DNA of 64,000 bases, taken from positions 2,401,777 to 2,465,776 of the forward strand of contig NZ_CP019335.1 in the NCBI RefSeq assembly GCF_002813915.1, read 5' to 3'. The notes beneath the pieces are model-generated. The model was not told the DNA's origin. It saw only the letters and a program-made list of their open reading frames with translations, and searched no databases. This stretch comes from Tenacibaculum sp. SZ-18. GTDB taxonomy: Bacteria; Bacteroidota; Bacteroidia; Flavobacteriales; Flavobacteriaceae. Every line of letters starts with the position of its first letter. The stretch's first letter is position 1. The position numbers were made by a program, and so were the translations under genes. Below, piece by piece: positions 25,900 through 34,681 of this stretch.

Positions 25900-26832
25900 T
25901 TATTTTTGAATTAAATAATCTATTTTCTGTGGTGTAATTCTAACTGAAGAAACCAAGTTTGACTTTTTTCTAAAAGAAGGCACTAAATAAGTTAAATTTT
26001 TATCTACTGAAGCATTATAATCACAAATCACCTCAAATGATTCTTCCGTTATTTTACTATAATTTTTCAAGCCTACCTTATAAGTTACCATTACTTTTTT
26101 AGGATAAATTTTTAAATCTACATCTGGTGGTAGATTGATAATATTTATTGGAAGTTCAAAAGTTCCCTCTGTGTATTTATCAACAATTACTCGTGCTTCG
26201 ACTTCCGTATCACTCAATTTAATATTCTTTGTATTTTCTGGAAGACTAATCGGAATTTTAATAGTTACATCTTCAGTTACATCTTTCAACTGAAAATTCT
26301 TTGTTTGAATAATGTTAATAGTATTAATTTCATCATCGGGACCTGAAATAAAAACTGAATCAGGAGTAATTTCCACATTAGACAAACCGTACCCAGGTTT
26401 AAATTTTATATTGTTTGTAAATGTTACTGGCACCTTTTTTTTCCGAAATGTTCCTAAATTCAAATGAATTGTATCATCCAAAACATCCAATAATTCTAAA
26501 CCTGATTTTAGTTGAGACTGCAATTCAGATTTTTGATCTTCGGCTAAAAGATAATATTTAAGGTTTTTTCTTTTATATTTATGTAAAGACAATGTTACTT
26601 TTTTACTGAAGATATTTGTAGTAAATAGTTTAAAACCATTTCCTTTAATCAGCATTTTTAACTGATTTACCGGTGGTTCTCGAAAAACTTTGTTCTGAGG
26701 TAAATTTTCATATTCTAGATTAAATATTACTTCTGTTTTATACTCTTTCGATAAATTAATTAAAAACCACATCAAAAATGAGGCAAGTAAAAATCCCAAG
26801 AAGATTCTAGGTATGTTTTTTAATGTATTCAA
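25900..26832 (-). CDS. YbbR/CdaR-like membrane-anchored protein
   Basis: 310 residues. One N-terminal helix (about 9-27) anchors a chain of beta-rich YbbR repeats outside the membrane: phrases such as KVPVTFTNNIKFKPGYGL, DSVFISGPDDEINTI and EVEARVIVDKYTEGTFELP are typical YbbR units. In Firmicutes CdaR regulates the diadenylate cyclase CdaA; no such gene is next to it here. In Bacteroidota the neighbourhood YajC-YbbR-CoaE is common, as here. Function unproven. Confidence 0.85.
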   Translation of the reverse strand: MNTLKNIPRIFLGFLLASFLMWFLINLSKEYKTEVIFNLEYENLPQNKVFREPPVNQLKMLIKGNGFKLFTTNIFSKKVTLSLHKYKRKNLKYYLLAEDQKSELQSQLKSGLELLDVLDDTIHLNLGTFRKKKVPVTFTNNIKFKPGYGLSNVEITPDSVFISGPDDEINTINIIQTKNFQLKDVTEDVTIKIPISLPENTKNIKLSDTEVEARVIVDKYTEGTFELPINIINLPPDVDLKIYPKKVMVTYKVGLKNYSKITEESFEVICDYNASVDKNLTYLVPSFRKKSNLVSSVRITPQKIDYLIQK

Positions 26833-26866
26833 AAATATTTTTTATTGCAATCTAGTCAAAAAGAAA

Positions 26867-26888
26867 AAAGTGAGCAAAAGCTCACTTT
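26867..26888 (-). terminator. intrinsic terminator after yajC
   Basis: Perfect 9-bp stem AAAGTGAGC/GCTCACTTT with an AAAA loop, followed on the minus strand by T-rich sequence. It separates the nusB-DUF1573-yajC unit from ybbR-coaE. Confidence 0.85.
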
Positions 26889-26911
26889 ATCAATTTATTT
26901 TTGTCAAAAAT

Positions 26912-27220
26912 TTATTTTTCGATTTGTTTTTGTGTTAGTTCCATTGAAATAGCAGCTCTTTCAAAACGAATTTTACCCGCTCCTGTTTCAATAACTACAG
27001 TATTATTATTATCATTTACCTCTGCAACCCTTCCATGAATTCCACTAGTTGTAACAACTTTAGCTCCTTTTTTAATTTCAGATCTAAATTGCTTCTCCTT
27101 TTTCTGACGAGTCATCTGTGGTCTTATCATAAAAAAATACAACACACCCAACATTGCTACGAAAGGCAACATACTCATTAAACCGTTACTATCAGCTTGT
27201 AAAAAAATCATTTGTAACAT
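26912..27220 (-). CDS. yajC: preprotein translocase subunit YajC
   Basis: 102 residues. A single helix (about 15-33, MLPFVAMLGVLYFFMIRPQ) is followed by the family hallmark RPQMTRQKKEKQFRSEIKKG and KVVTTSGIHGRVAEV. YajC associates with SecDF at the Sec translocon. Its ATG shares a base with the TAA of the DUF1573 gene (base 27220), which supports the first Met and indicates translational coupling. A hairpin terminator follows. Confidence 0.93.
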   Translation of the reverse strand: MLQMIFLQADSNGLMSMLPFVAMLGVLYFFMIRPQMTRQKKEKQFRSEIKKGAKVVTTSGIHGRVAEVNDNNNTVVIETGAGKIRFERAAISMELTQKQIEK

Positions 27221-27684
27221 TAAACTTGACTTTTAGGTGTTACCATTCCTGTTATTTTAATTTGCTCCTGCCCTTTAACCGTATTTGTTGTTAATGTTAC
27301 TGTTTTACTTTGCTTGTTTGGTTTACCTGAAGTATTAAACTTAACCTTAATTTCAGCAGAAGCTCCTGGCGCTATTGGCTCTTTTGGCCAAGTAGGAACT
27401 GTACAACCACAAGTAGCCTTAGCATCGGTAATAACTAAATCAGACTTTCCTGTATTTGTAACTTGAAATGAAGTTTCAACAATAAACCCTTCATCAACAT
27501 TTCCAAAATCGTGTACTTCTCTATCAAATTTGATTTCTGGTGCACCCTGACTAATTTCTTTATCTCTTTGATTCGCTTGTGTAACGTTTTCTTGTTTCAC
27601 CTTAGCCGCTGCATTTCCTTTTTTACAAGAAACCATTGAACTAACAAAAACTACCAACGCTAAAATTCCGATTATTTTTTTCAT
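27220..27684 (-). CDS. DUF1573 lipoprotein
   Basis: 154 residues with a lipoprotein signal (MKKIIGILALVVFVSSMVSC, lipid on Cys20) and a Lys/Gln-rich tether. The mature domain is the immunoglobulin-like DUF1573 fold, identified by HDFGNVDEGFIVETSFQVTN and the cysteine pair in KATCGCTVPTWP. The family is widespread in Bacteroidota and of unknown function. It is coupled to yajC and lies 40 bases after nusB, a conserved order in the phylum. Confidence 0.9.
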   Translation of the reverse strand: MKKIIGILALVVFVSSMVSCKKGNAAAKVKQENVTQANQRDKEISQGAPEIKFDREVHDFGNVDEGFIVETSFQVTNTGKSDLVITDAKATCGCTVPTWPKEPIAPGASAEIKVKFNTSGKPNKQSKTVTLTTNTVKGQEQIKITGMVTPKSQV

Positions 27685-27724
27685 TATTATTTGGTTTTTA
27701 ACTTTAACAAAAATATTTATTTTT

Positions 27725-28663
27725 TTATAATAAACCTCGACCGATTTTAACCATCTTGTTATTCTCGGTATAATCTTTGGCTATTTTATCTAATACACCA
27801 TTAATAAAGTAACCACTTTTGTTCGTAGAATAATCTTTTGCTAACTCAATATATTCGTTAATTGTTACTCTACTTGGAATTGATGAGAAATGTAAAAACT
27901 CTGTGATTGCCATTTTTATCAAAATCATATCTATATCTGCAATCCTTTCAGCTTCCCAATTTGGAGTTTTCTCTTTGATGTCATTTTCATATTTATGTTG
28001 ATTTAACATCACTTTGGTGAATAAATCTGATACAAACCTTTTATCATCATCATCTTTATACAATTGACCTAATACAAAAGGGTTATCTTTCCGTTGTTTA
28101 TTCAAAGTTTTAACAATCCAAGTATTTACAAAAGGAATATCATCCACCCAAGATATCATAGTATCTTCAAAATAGTCTGCTAGTTTTTCCTCAGGAGCAA
28201 TAATTTCTTTGAAAAAGCTCACCACAAAGTTTTTATCTTCGTGATATGAATTTTCCGATGAGTTCATATACTCTTCGTAGATTTTGTTTGACTTTAAATT
28301 TTCCCAAACAATTTTAACATACTCTTCTTCGATATCCCAGTTTTTCAGTCTATTCAACTCTACATAACCTTCTAAGCTAACACTATCTTTAATTTGATTT
28401 AATACTCTATTGTCAATAAACTTGATGTTGGGATTCAAATCTTCTTTTGTAGCTAAAATTTTCTTTTTAGAAAGCTCAATTTTCTTTGAAGCTAACTTTT
28501 GAACTTCAACCAAAAGTTGGAGGTTTAAGACGTACAAGTCGTACATTTTTTGGATGCTATACTTCAAAAACTTTTCTTCCTTAACTAAGTCTGTAGTATT
28601 TGATTGATGCATTGCATACACTGACTGCATTACCTTTAAACGGATATGTCTTCTATTTATCAT
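27725..28663 (-). CDS. nusB: transcription antitermination factor NusB (long Bacteroidota form)
   Basis: NusB binds boxA RNA with NusE in rRNA antitermination. The start is at 28663 (MINRRHIRLKVMQSVYAMHQ); the upstream codon at 28714 lies in the hairpin region and adds unrelated residues. 312 residues, more than twice E. coli NusB, because this phylum has an N-terminal extension with a NusB-like start. The canonical domain is at the C-terminus (about 185-305), with ERIADIDMILIKMAITEFL and SRVTINEYIELAKDYSTNKSG. First gene of the nusB-DUF1573-yajC unit. Confidence 0.92.
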   Translation of the reverse strand: MINRRHIRLKVMQSVYAMHQSNTTDLVKEEKFLKYSIQKMYDLYVLNLQLLVEVQKLASKKIELSKKKILATKEDLNPNIKFIDNRVLNQIKDSVSLEGYVELNRLKNWDIEEEYVKIVWENLKSNKIYEEYMNSSENSYHEDKNFVVSFFKEIIAPEEKLADYFEDTMISWVDDIPFVNTWIVKTLNKQRKDNPFVLGQLYKDDDDKRFVSDLFTKVMLNQHKYENDIKEKTPNWEAERIADIDMILIKMAITEFLHFSSIPSRVTINEYIELAKDYSTNKSGYFINGVLDKIAKDYTENNKMVKIGRGLL

Positions 28664-28684
28664 TAAATGAGGAACTTTAAAAAA

Positions 28685-28719
28685 GGCGATAGAAATGTTT
28701 CTACCGCCCCGCAAAAATA
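28685..28719 (-). terminator. hairpin between leucine dehydrogenase and nusB, overlapping a promoter box
   Basis: An 11-bp stem with one mismatch (GGCGATAGAAA with TTTCTACCGCC) is followed on the minus strand by TTTTTT, ending the leucine dehydrogenase message. Directly upstream of it on the same strand lies TATTTTTG (28719-28712), a perfect -7 box that would start a nusB transcript at about the hairpin's first bases. The hairpin may thus serve both as terminator and as nusB leader. Confidence 0.7.
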
Positions 28720-28738
28720 TAATATTTATTGATTTGTT

Positions 28739-29839
28739 CTAGCTATTTTGCTCTTTTTTACGCTGATCAATTCTCCCTTGCGCAATATTGAAAGCAGCTT
28801 GATGAGTTGTGATATTCTCTTTATCTGCTAACTCAAAAATCTCCAATGTTGTATTATAGATATTTTCAGTTCGCTTGATACTTTCAGCCTTATCATAACC
28901 TTCAACCTCAGCATAAACATTAATAATTCCACCTGCGTTAATTAAGAAATCTGGAGCATACGCTATTCCTTTTTCTCTTAACATTTTACCATGCTTTAAC
29001 TCATTAGCTAACTGGTTGTTTGCAGCTCCCGCAATCACAGATGCGTTTAATTGAGCGATACTTGCATCATTAACGGTCGCTCCTAAAGCACAAGGAGCAT
29101 AAATATCAAGGTCTAATCCGTAAATGTCGTTTCCTAAAACAACATTTGCATTATACTTTTTACTTAATTCTTCTAAACGAGCTTCGTTAATATCATTTAA
29201 AATAACCTGAGCTCCTTCGTCAGTAATGTGTTTCACTAAAGTTTCACCAACATGACCTACTCCTTGAACTAAAACTTTTTTACCTTCTAAGTTATCAGAT
29301 CCGAATTTATATTTTGCTGCAGCCTTCATTCCCATATAAACTCCATATGCAGTTACAGGAGAAGGGTTTCCTGACCCTCCAATGGCCTCAGAAACTCCAG
29401 TTACATGAGGAGTAACTTCTCTAATAATATCCATATCTCGAGTTTCCATACCCACATCTTCTGCTGTGATGTACTTTCCGCCTAGTGAATTAACAAATTC
29501 ACCAAACTTTCTCATTAACGCATCATTTTTCTGTGTCTTTGCGTCACCAATAATTACGGCCTTACCTCCTCCAAGGTTTAATCCAGTAATTGCTGATTTA
29601 TAAGTCATTCCACGAGACAAACGTAAAACATCATTTAATGCCTCCCACTCTGTTTTGTACTGCCACATTCTAGTACCTCCTAATGCAGGTCCTAAAGTTG
29701 TATTGTGAATACCAATAATTGCTTTTAATCCTGTATCTTCGTCGTTGCAAAAAACGATTTGCTCGTGACCATCGAAAGATAGTTGACCAAAAACAGGATC
29801 GTTTTTAAGGTCTTTAGTATCAATAATTTCAGACATCAT
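28739..29839 (-). CDS. Glu/Leu/Phe/Val family amino-acid dehydrogenase (leucine dehydrogenase-like)
   Basis: Oxidative deamination of branched-chain amino acids to keto acids with NAD+. 366 residues, the usual length for leucine dehydrogenase. The substrate domain has GPALGGTRMW and the catalytic lysine in LNLGGGKAVI (about residue 93), followed by the second catalytic segment ITAEDVGM. The Rossmann domain has VLVQGVGHVGE. A second Met (29836) is an equal start candidate. It is single, with its own promoter and terminator. In this phylum it feeds branched-chain fatty acid precursors and amino-acid catabolism. Confidence 0.92.
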   Translation of the reverse strand: MMSEIIDTKDLKNDPVFGQLSFDGHEQIVFCNDEDTGLKAIIGIHNTTLGPALGGTRMWQYKTEWEALNDVLRLSRGMTYKSAITGLNLGGGKAVIIGDAKTQKNDALMRKFGEFVNSLGGKYITAEDVGMETRDMDIIREVTPHVTGVSEAIGGSGNPSPVTAYGVYMGMKAAAKYKFGSDNLEGKKVLVQGVGHVGETLVKHITDEGAQVILNDINEARLEELSKKYNANVVLGNDIYGLDLDIYAPCALGATVNDASIAQLNASVIAGAANNQLANELKHGKMLREKGIAYAPDFLINAGGIINVYAEVEGYDKAESIKRTENIYNTTLEIFELADKENITTHQAAFNIAQGRIDQRKKEQNS

Positions 29840-29892
29840 ATTGTGTTTGTTTTTAAATGAAGAAAATTATGATTCTTCAAATTTTAAGGAAA

Positions 29893-29900
29893 CAAAAATA
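29893..29900 (-). promoter_or_regulatory. -7 promoter box of the leucine dehydrogenase gene
   Basis: Minus-strand TATTTTTG, a perfect TAnnTTTG match, about 54 bases upstream of the ATG. Confidence 0.5.
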
Positions 29901-30008
29901 GGAATTTCATAATTACCAAGCAATATTGACTTCTGAAATTAAGAATTCCCTAAACACCTCGTCCAGATTTTATCATATTACCATATTTACTATACAAATA
30001 TTAAAAAA

Positions 30009-31763
30009 TTGAAAGCATTACAATATCTTAACAAATACTTTATTAAATATAAGTGGAGACTCTTTATAGGTATCATTATCACAATTTTATCAAAACTTCT
30101 CGCACTTAAGATTCCTGAAATTATAAAAAACTCATTAAACATTGTTGAAGATTACGTAAGAGGAAAGGAAACTGACTTAGAAGCTGTAAAAAATGAATTG
30201 TTGATAAATATTTTAATTATAATCGGAGTAACACTTTTAGCAGGCTTTTTTACTTTTTTGATGAGACAAACTATTATTGTGGTTAGTCGCTTAATAGAAT
30301 TCGACTTAAAAAATGAAATTTACAAGCAATACCAGAATCTATCAGTAAACTTCTACAAGAAAAACAGAACGGGTGATTTAATGAACCGCATATCAGAAGA
30401 CGTTTCAAAAGTTAGAATGTACTTTGGACCAGCGATTATGTACTCTTTAAATATGATTGTACTCTTCGCCATCGGTATCACAAAAATGCTCAATACAGAT
30501 TATGAATTAACCTTGTATACCTTATTACCATTCCCCATTTTATCGATTTCAATATTTTGGTTAAGTAAGGAAATTAACAAGAAAACAACGATAGTTCAAC
30601 AATACCTGTCTAAATTAACAACATTTAATCAGGAATTCTTTTCAGGAATCAATGTGGTTAAATCTTATGCCATAGAGAGCTCCGTATTTTCAAATTTTAA
30701 TCAATTAGCAAATGAAGCCAAGCAGAAAAACATTGAATTATCAAAAGTACAGGCTTTATTTTTTCCATTAATGATTTTACTTATTGGAATCAGTAATATT
30801 TTGGTTTTATATATAGGAGGAAAACAATATATCGCCGGCGATATTAAAATTGGAATTATTGCTGAATTTATTTTATACGTAAATATTCTTACCTGGCCAG
30901 TTGCAATCGTTGGTTGGGTTACCTCTATAATCCAACAAGCTGAAGCTTCGCAAACAAGAATTAATGAATTTCTAGAACAAGTTCCAGAAATTCAGAATAA
31001 TTCAGAAGAAAGCACTAACATTCTAGGTAAAGTAAGCTTTAATAATGTTTCAATAACTTATGACGACACTAATATTACAGCTTTAAAGAATGTTAGCTTC
31101 TCTTTAAATCAGGGCGAAACGCTTGCTATTATGGGAAAAACAGGAAGTGGAAAATCGACAATAGTGAATCTGGTTGCTCGAATGTATGACGCCACAGAAG
31201 GTACAGTACTCATTGATGATAAACCGATAAAAGAACTAAATCTTGATGATATTCGTGATCAAATTGGATTCGTTCCACAAGATCCTTTTTTATTTTCAGA
31301 TACAATTGAAAACAACATTAAATTTGGAAAAGATGACGCCACCGAAGATGAGATTATTACAGCAGCTAAAAATGCTGTAATTCACGATAATATCATTAGT
31401 TTTAATGATGGGTATAAAACAGTTCTTGGGGAAAGAGGTGTTACTTTATCTGGAGGACAAAAACAAAGAACCTCCATTGCACGTGCCATTATTAAAGATC
31501 CAAAGATTTTAATATTCGACGATTGTTTATCAGCTGTAGACACTGAAACAGAAGAGAAAATATTAACAAACTTAGAAAAAGTGTCTAAAAATAAAACAAC
31601 CTTCATAATAAGCCACAGAGTATCATCTGTTAAAAACGCAGACAAGATCATCATTTTAGAAGACGGAAAAATAATCGAACAAGGAACTCACAATCAACTA
31701 ATAACAAAAGAAGGAACCTATAAAAACATGTACGACCAGCAACTTTTAGAAAAAGAAATTTAG
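30009..31763 (+). CDS. ABC exporter, membrane and ATPase domains fused (MdlA-like)
   Basis: 584 residues from a TTG start. Six-helix exporter domain (about 15-310) followed by an ATPase domain with Walker A MGKTGSGKST, Q-loop FVPQDPFLF, signature LSGGQKQR and Walker B ILIFDDCLSAVD. The residue after the Walker B Asp is Asp, not the catalytic Glu; E. coli MdlA has the same DD, with MdlB as the complete partner. So this is probably one half of a heterodimer or a slow ATPase, though no partner lies in the window. The substrate is unknown. It is followed by DUF3276 with its own promoter. Confidence 0.88.
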   Translation: MKALQYLNKYFIKYKWRLFIGIIITILSKLLALKIPEIIKNSLNIVEDYVRGKETDLEAVKNELLINILIIIGVTLLAGFFTFLMRQTIIVVSRLIEFDLKNEIYKQYQNLSVNFYKKNRTGDLMNRISEDVSKVRMYFGPAIMYSLNMIVLFAIGITKMLNTDYELTLYTLLPFPILSISIFWLSKEINKKTTIVQQYLSKLTTFNQEFFSGINVVKSYAIESSVFSNFNQLANEAKQKNIELSKVQALFFPLMILLIGISNILVLYIGGKQYIAGDIKIGIIAEFILYVNILTWPVAIVGWVTSIIQQAEASQTRINEFLEQVPEIQNNSEESTNILGKVSFNNVSITYDDTNITALKNVSFSLNQGETLAIMGKTGSGKSTIVNLVARMYDATEGTVLIDDKPIKELNLDDIRDQIGFVPQDPFLFSDTIENNIKFGKDDATEDEIITAAKNAVIHDNIISFNDGYKTVLGERGVTLSGGQKQRTSIARAIIKDPKILIFDDCLSAVDTETEEKILTNLEKVSKNKTTFIISHRVSSVKNADKIIILEDGKIIEQGTHNQLITKEGTYKNMYDQQLLEKEI

Positions 31764-31767
31764 AGAA

Positions 31768-31801
31768 TTGTATGTTCAAGTAAAATATTTTGTTAGATTT
31801 G
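31768..31801 (+). promoter_or_regulatory. promoter of the DUF3276 gene
   Basis: TTG at 31768-31770 and a perfect -7 box TAGATTTG at 31794-31801, 23 bases apart, giving a leader of about 40 bases. Confidence 0.45.
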
Positions 31802-31846
31802 TTTACATAAAAAACGAAAATAACTACGATTTTAAGACTTCGAATT

Positions 31847-32209
31847 ATGAGCGAGAGAGTAGAACAAGAAGAAATCTTTTCACAAGTACTAAGAGCTGGA
31901 AGAAGAACATATTTTTTTGACGTAAGAGCTACTAAAGCAGACGACTACTACTTAACAGTTACGGAAAGTAAAAAATTTACTCACGACGATGGATCTTTCC
32001 ACTATCAAAAACATAAAATTTACCTTTATAAAGAAGACTTCAGTGATTTTAAAGAAATGCTAAATAAAGCTACTGATTTTATTATAGAAAATAAAGGGAG
32101 TGAAGTTATTAGTGAGCGCCACCAAAAAGACTTTAAAAAACAAGATGAAAATAGTTATGTTGAGCAAACTACAGAAAGCTTCACTGATGTTTCGTTTGAC
32201 GACATATAA
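31847..32209 (+). CDS. DUF3276 PUR-alpha-like nucleic-acid-binding protein
   Basis: 120 residues. The core (about 8-85) matches the bacterial PUR domain: EEIFSQVLRAGRRTYFFDVR, DDYYLTVTESKK and HKIYLYKEDFSDFKEML. PUR-alpha proteins bind single-stranded DNA or RNA; in Bacteroidota DUF3276 is nearly universal and its exact role is unknown. The last 35 residues are acidic and probably disordered. Single gene with its own promoter, facing the menaquinone operon. Confidence 0.9.
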   Translation: MSERVEQEEIFSQVLRAGRRTYFFDVRATKADDYYLTVTESKKFTHDDGSFHYQKHKIYLYKEDFSDFKEMLNKATDFIIENKGSEVISERHQKDFKKQDENSYVEQTTESFTDVSFDDI

Positions 32210-32245
32210 AATTTTAATTCAAATTCAATTTACACAAAGCAAAAG

Positions 32246-32279
32246 CCACTATATAAGTCGCTAAGAAACTTTTTAGTGG
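32246..32279. terminator. probable bidirectional terminator
   Basis: CCACTA at 32246-32251 pairs with TAGTGG at 32274-32279, with A-rich sequence before and T-rich sequence after. The loop is long (22 bases) and may have inner pairing. It lies between convergent stops at 32209 and 32290. Confidence 0.55.
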
Positions 32280-32289
32280 TTTTTCTTTT

Positions 32290-33342
32290 TCATAAAACAC
32301 TTTTCATTGCTCCAGATTTAGCAACCGTCTCTAACCATTCTTTCATCGGTTCACTATCTAATGTAATTCCTCCTCCAACATAAATATTTATATCTCTTTC
32401 CGAATTAATCTTCATACATCTTAGATTCACAAATAGTTTTGAAATAGTCTTACCATGTTTCTCCCTGTTTAGTTCTCCCAGAAATCCAGTGTAAAATTCC
32501 CGATCATAACCTTCTTCATTTATTATAAACTTTTTCGTGATTTTTTTTGGTAAACCACAGACTGCAGGGGTTGGATGCAGCTCTTTAATCAATCGTCCAA
32601 TATCACCATCTATCTTACCCGTAATTAGAGTCCTTAAATGCAATAAGTTACCAATTCTAACAGTTTCTAATTCTCCTACCGAAAGTTCTCCGCAAATAGG
32701 TTGTAACTTTCCTTTTATATAATCTGTTACAATATACTGCTCTTCAATTTCCTTTGAACTCCAATTTGGCGCTAACTCTTTCTGATAAACTTGCGTTCCC
32801 GCTAATGACATTGTTTTGAAAAGCTTTCCTTCTACAGAAAGTAATGTTTCCGGTGTCGCTCCCATCCATTTACCTACTTTTGGATGATACCAGAAATACA
32901 CAAAAGCCGAAGGGTATTTCATCAACAACCTTGAAAATACTTCCAATTGATTCAAGTCTGAACTTAATACAACTTTCTCTTTTCTTGATAGGACAACCTT
33001 GCGGAACACATTTCTTTCAATTGCATCAACTCCTTTTTCTACTAACTGAATATGAAAATCACGTTGTGAATCATTTATGAAAATTTCGTTGTCAGAAAAA
33101 TCAACATCAACATCTATACTTTCTTTTTCTAAACATGAATCCTCCTCTGGAAATAAAACTGAAGATTGATTTCTGTTAAAAGGAGCGAAAACAAATCCTT
33201 TGGAATCACTAAAATCCTCTACAAAATTTAATGAATCGTTTCCCTGAAAAAAACCCTGTAAAAACTTAGAATTAGGGGTTTTATAAACTACAAAAGGTAA
33301 CTTATTAACTAGGGAGTTTTTAACTTTATCAAATATTTTCAA
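32290..33342 (-). CDS. menF: isochorismate synthase (menaquinone pathway)
   Basis: Converts chorismate to isochorismate, the entry step to menaquinone. 350 residues, with the C-terminal chorismate-binding domain complete: AFVYFWYHPKVGKWMGATPE, the Lys-rich KTMSLAGTQ, the catalytic-loop pattern HPTPAVCGLPKK and the final INIYVGGGITLDSEPMKEW. The N-terminal part is shorter than in E. coli MenF, as usual in Bacteroidota. Last gene of a three-gene minus-strand operon; its ATG overlaps the stop of the alpha/beta hydrolase gene by 4 bases. An entC-type siderophore role is possible but the hotdog thioesterase nearby favours menaquinone. Confidence 0.9.
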   Translation of the reverse strand: MKIFDKVKNSLVNKLPFVVYKTPNSKFLQGFFQGNDSLNFVEDFSDSKGFVFAPFNRNQSSVLFPEEDSCLEKESIDVDVDFSDNEIFINDSQRDFHIQLVEKGVDAIERNVFRKVVLSRKEKVVLSSDLNQLEVFSRLLMKYPSAFVYFWYHPKVGKWMGATPETLLSVEGKLFKTMSLAGTQVYQKELAPNWSSKEIEEQYIVTDYIKGKLQPICGELSVGELETVRIGNLLHLRTLITGKIDGDIGRLIKELHPTPAVCGLPKKITKKFIINEEGYDREFYTGFLGELNREKHGKTISKLFVNLRCMKINSERDINIYVGGGITLDSEPMKEWLETVAKSGAMKSVL

Positions 33343-34184
33343 TACACGTATTTTAGCAGTTGTTCCTTTATAAAATCAAAATTTGACCAAACCAAACCAT
33401 GATTCCCTTTCTCCAAATCTAACAAAGTAAATTGCTCTGGGTTGAATTGTTCTTTTAACATGATAGAATTTTGATATGGCACAATCCAATCACTTGTACC
33501 ATGAATACTCACGATACTATTTGTTGTGAGATGCCATTCTTTTTCAAATTTCTTTAAATCATCTCGATGAGATAGCTTTTCTTTTGACGCCTGTTTCCAA
33601 ACAGATGGAACTAACCATCTTGTAGCTTTCCATTTGTAAAAATTCAATATCCAAGGCATTGGCTCTACTTCACTTTGAACAGCCGGCGCCAGCAATAGAA
33701 TTTTCTTAATTTTTTCCTTAACAGACAACACAATTGGACCTCCATAAGAATATCCAACTAGAATAACTTTTTCCTTATCTAATTGTTTAATAATATCAAG
33801 CAACATGTCTCTCTCAAAAGCAATACTCTCTTGTACTGAATTCTTATCTTTATAATTATAGCCGATTCTATCATAAGCTATCATATTAAATTTACTTTGC
33901 AATAAACTATCAGACATATATTTTGAAAAATCATTTAAAGAACCTATTGTTCCATGAACAAATACCAAAGTTGGCAATATTGGATCTTTTTGAATTGAAA
34001 TTTTTCTAAAGGAAAAATCCTTATATTTTTCAATAGTTAATAAAGGTTTTACAATACTACTATCGTAAACTTCTAAAACTTTCTTGTCTGACTTAGGAGC
34101 TGTAAAAACAGTAAAAACTGTATATAATCCGACTAGTAATATGATAATGGTTATGAATAGAATTTTCAGTATTTTTTTAAACAC
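33339..34184 (-). CDS. membrane-anchored alpha/beta hydrolase
   Basis: 281 residues. One N-terminal helix (about 5-26) precedes an alpha/beta hydrolase domain with oxyanion region FVHGTIGS, nucleophile Ser in VGYSYGGPI (about residue 144), acid Asp in HGTSDWIVP and His in KGNHGLVW. It lies between the hotdog thioesterase and menF (4-base overlap with menF). A MenH-like step would fit the pathway, but MenH is soluble and this protein has a membrane anchor, so the role remains open: esterase or lipid hydrolase at the inner membrane. Confidence 0.82.
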   Translation of the reverse strand: MFKKILKILFITIIILLVGLYTVFTVFTAPKSDKKVLEVYDSSIVKPLLTIEKYKDFSFRKISIQKDPILPTLVFVHGTIGSLNDFSKYMSDSLLQSKFNMIAYDRIGYNYKDKNSVQESIAFERDMLLDIIKQLDKEKVILVGYSYGGPIVLSVKEKIKKILLLAPAVQSEVEPMPWILNFYKWKATRWLVPSVWKQASKEKLSHRDDLKKFEKEWHLTTNSIVSIHGTSDWIVPYQNSIMLKEQFNPEQFTLLDLEKGNHGLVWSNFDFIKEQLLKYVY

Positions 34185-34190
34185 GAGTAA

Positions 34191-34607
34191 CTATTTTTTA
34201 TCTAAAATGATATTCGTGAGCTTACAAATAGAAATAAGATTTTCATCTTCATCAACTATTTTAATTTCCCATAAATGAGTTGTCCTTCCTTTATGGACAG
34301 GTCTAGCCGTACCAAACACAAAACCCTCTTTCTTACTTTTCAAATGATTTATGTTTAAATCAATTCCTTTTACAATCTTATTCTTATCTTTTAAAAAATA
34401 AGCGGAAGCCAAACTTCCAACAGTTTCAGCTAGAGCAGCTGTTGCACCTCCATGTAAAATTCCATAAGGTTGATGCACCCTTGAATTTACTGGCATTTTC
34501 GCCGTAACATAATCCTCACCTACATCAACAAACTCAATTTCTAGAGTTTCCATTAATGTGTTAATATTAAAAGAGTTAAGTCGTTTTAAAATTTCTTCTT
34601 TGTTCAT
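34191..34607 (-). CDS. hotdog-fold thioesterase, MenI/PaaI-like
   Basis: 138 residues, one hotdog domain. The 4HBT-II active-site pattern is readable: RVHQPYGILHGGATAALAETVGSLAS, with the Gly-Gly and Glu of the DHNA-CoA thioesterase type, then DLNINHLKSKKEG. With menF two genes downstream, the most likely reaction is hydrolysis of 1,4-dihydroxy-2-naphthoyl-CoA in menaquinone synthesis; phenylacetyl-CoA thioesterase (PaaI) is the alternative. First gene of the operon, 6 bases before the hydrolase. Confidence 0.85.
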   Translation of the reverse strand: MNKEEILKRLNSFNINTLMETLEIEFVDVGEDYVTAKMPVNSRVHQPYGILHGGATAALAETVGSLASAYFLKDKNKIVKGIDLNINHLKSKKEGFVFGTARPVHKGRTTHLWEIKIVDEDENLISICKLTNIILDKK

Positions 34608-34652
34608 TTACCAATAAAATGTTCAAATACTTAAATGAGGAGTAAAAATACG

Positions 34653-34660
34653 TATTTTTG
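34653..34660 (+). promoter_or_regulatory. -7 promoter box for the pRiA4b ORF-3-like gene
   Basis: TATTTTTG, a perfect TAnnTTTG match, 21 bases upstream of the ATG at 34682. Confidence 0.5.
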
Positions 34661-34681
34661 TAGTCTATTAAAAATTAAGAA

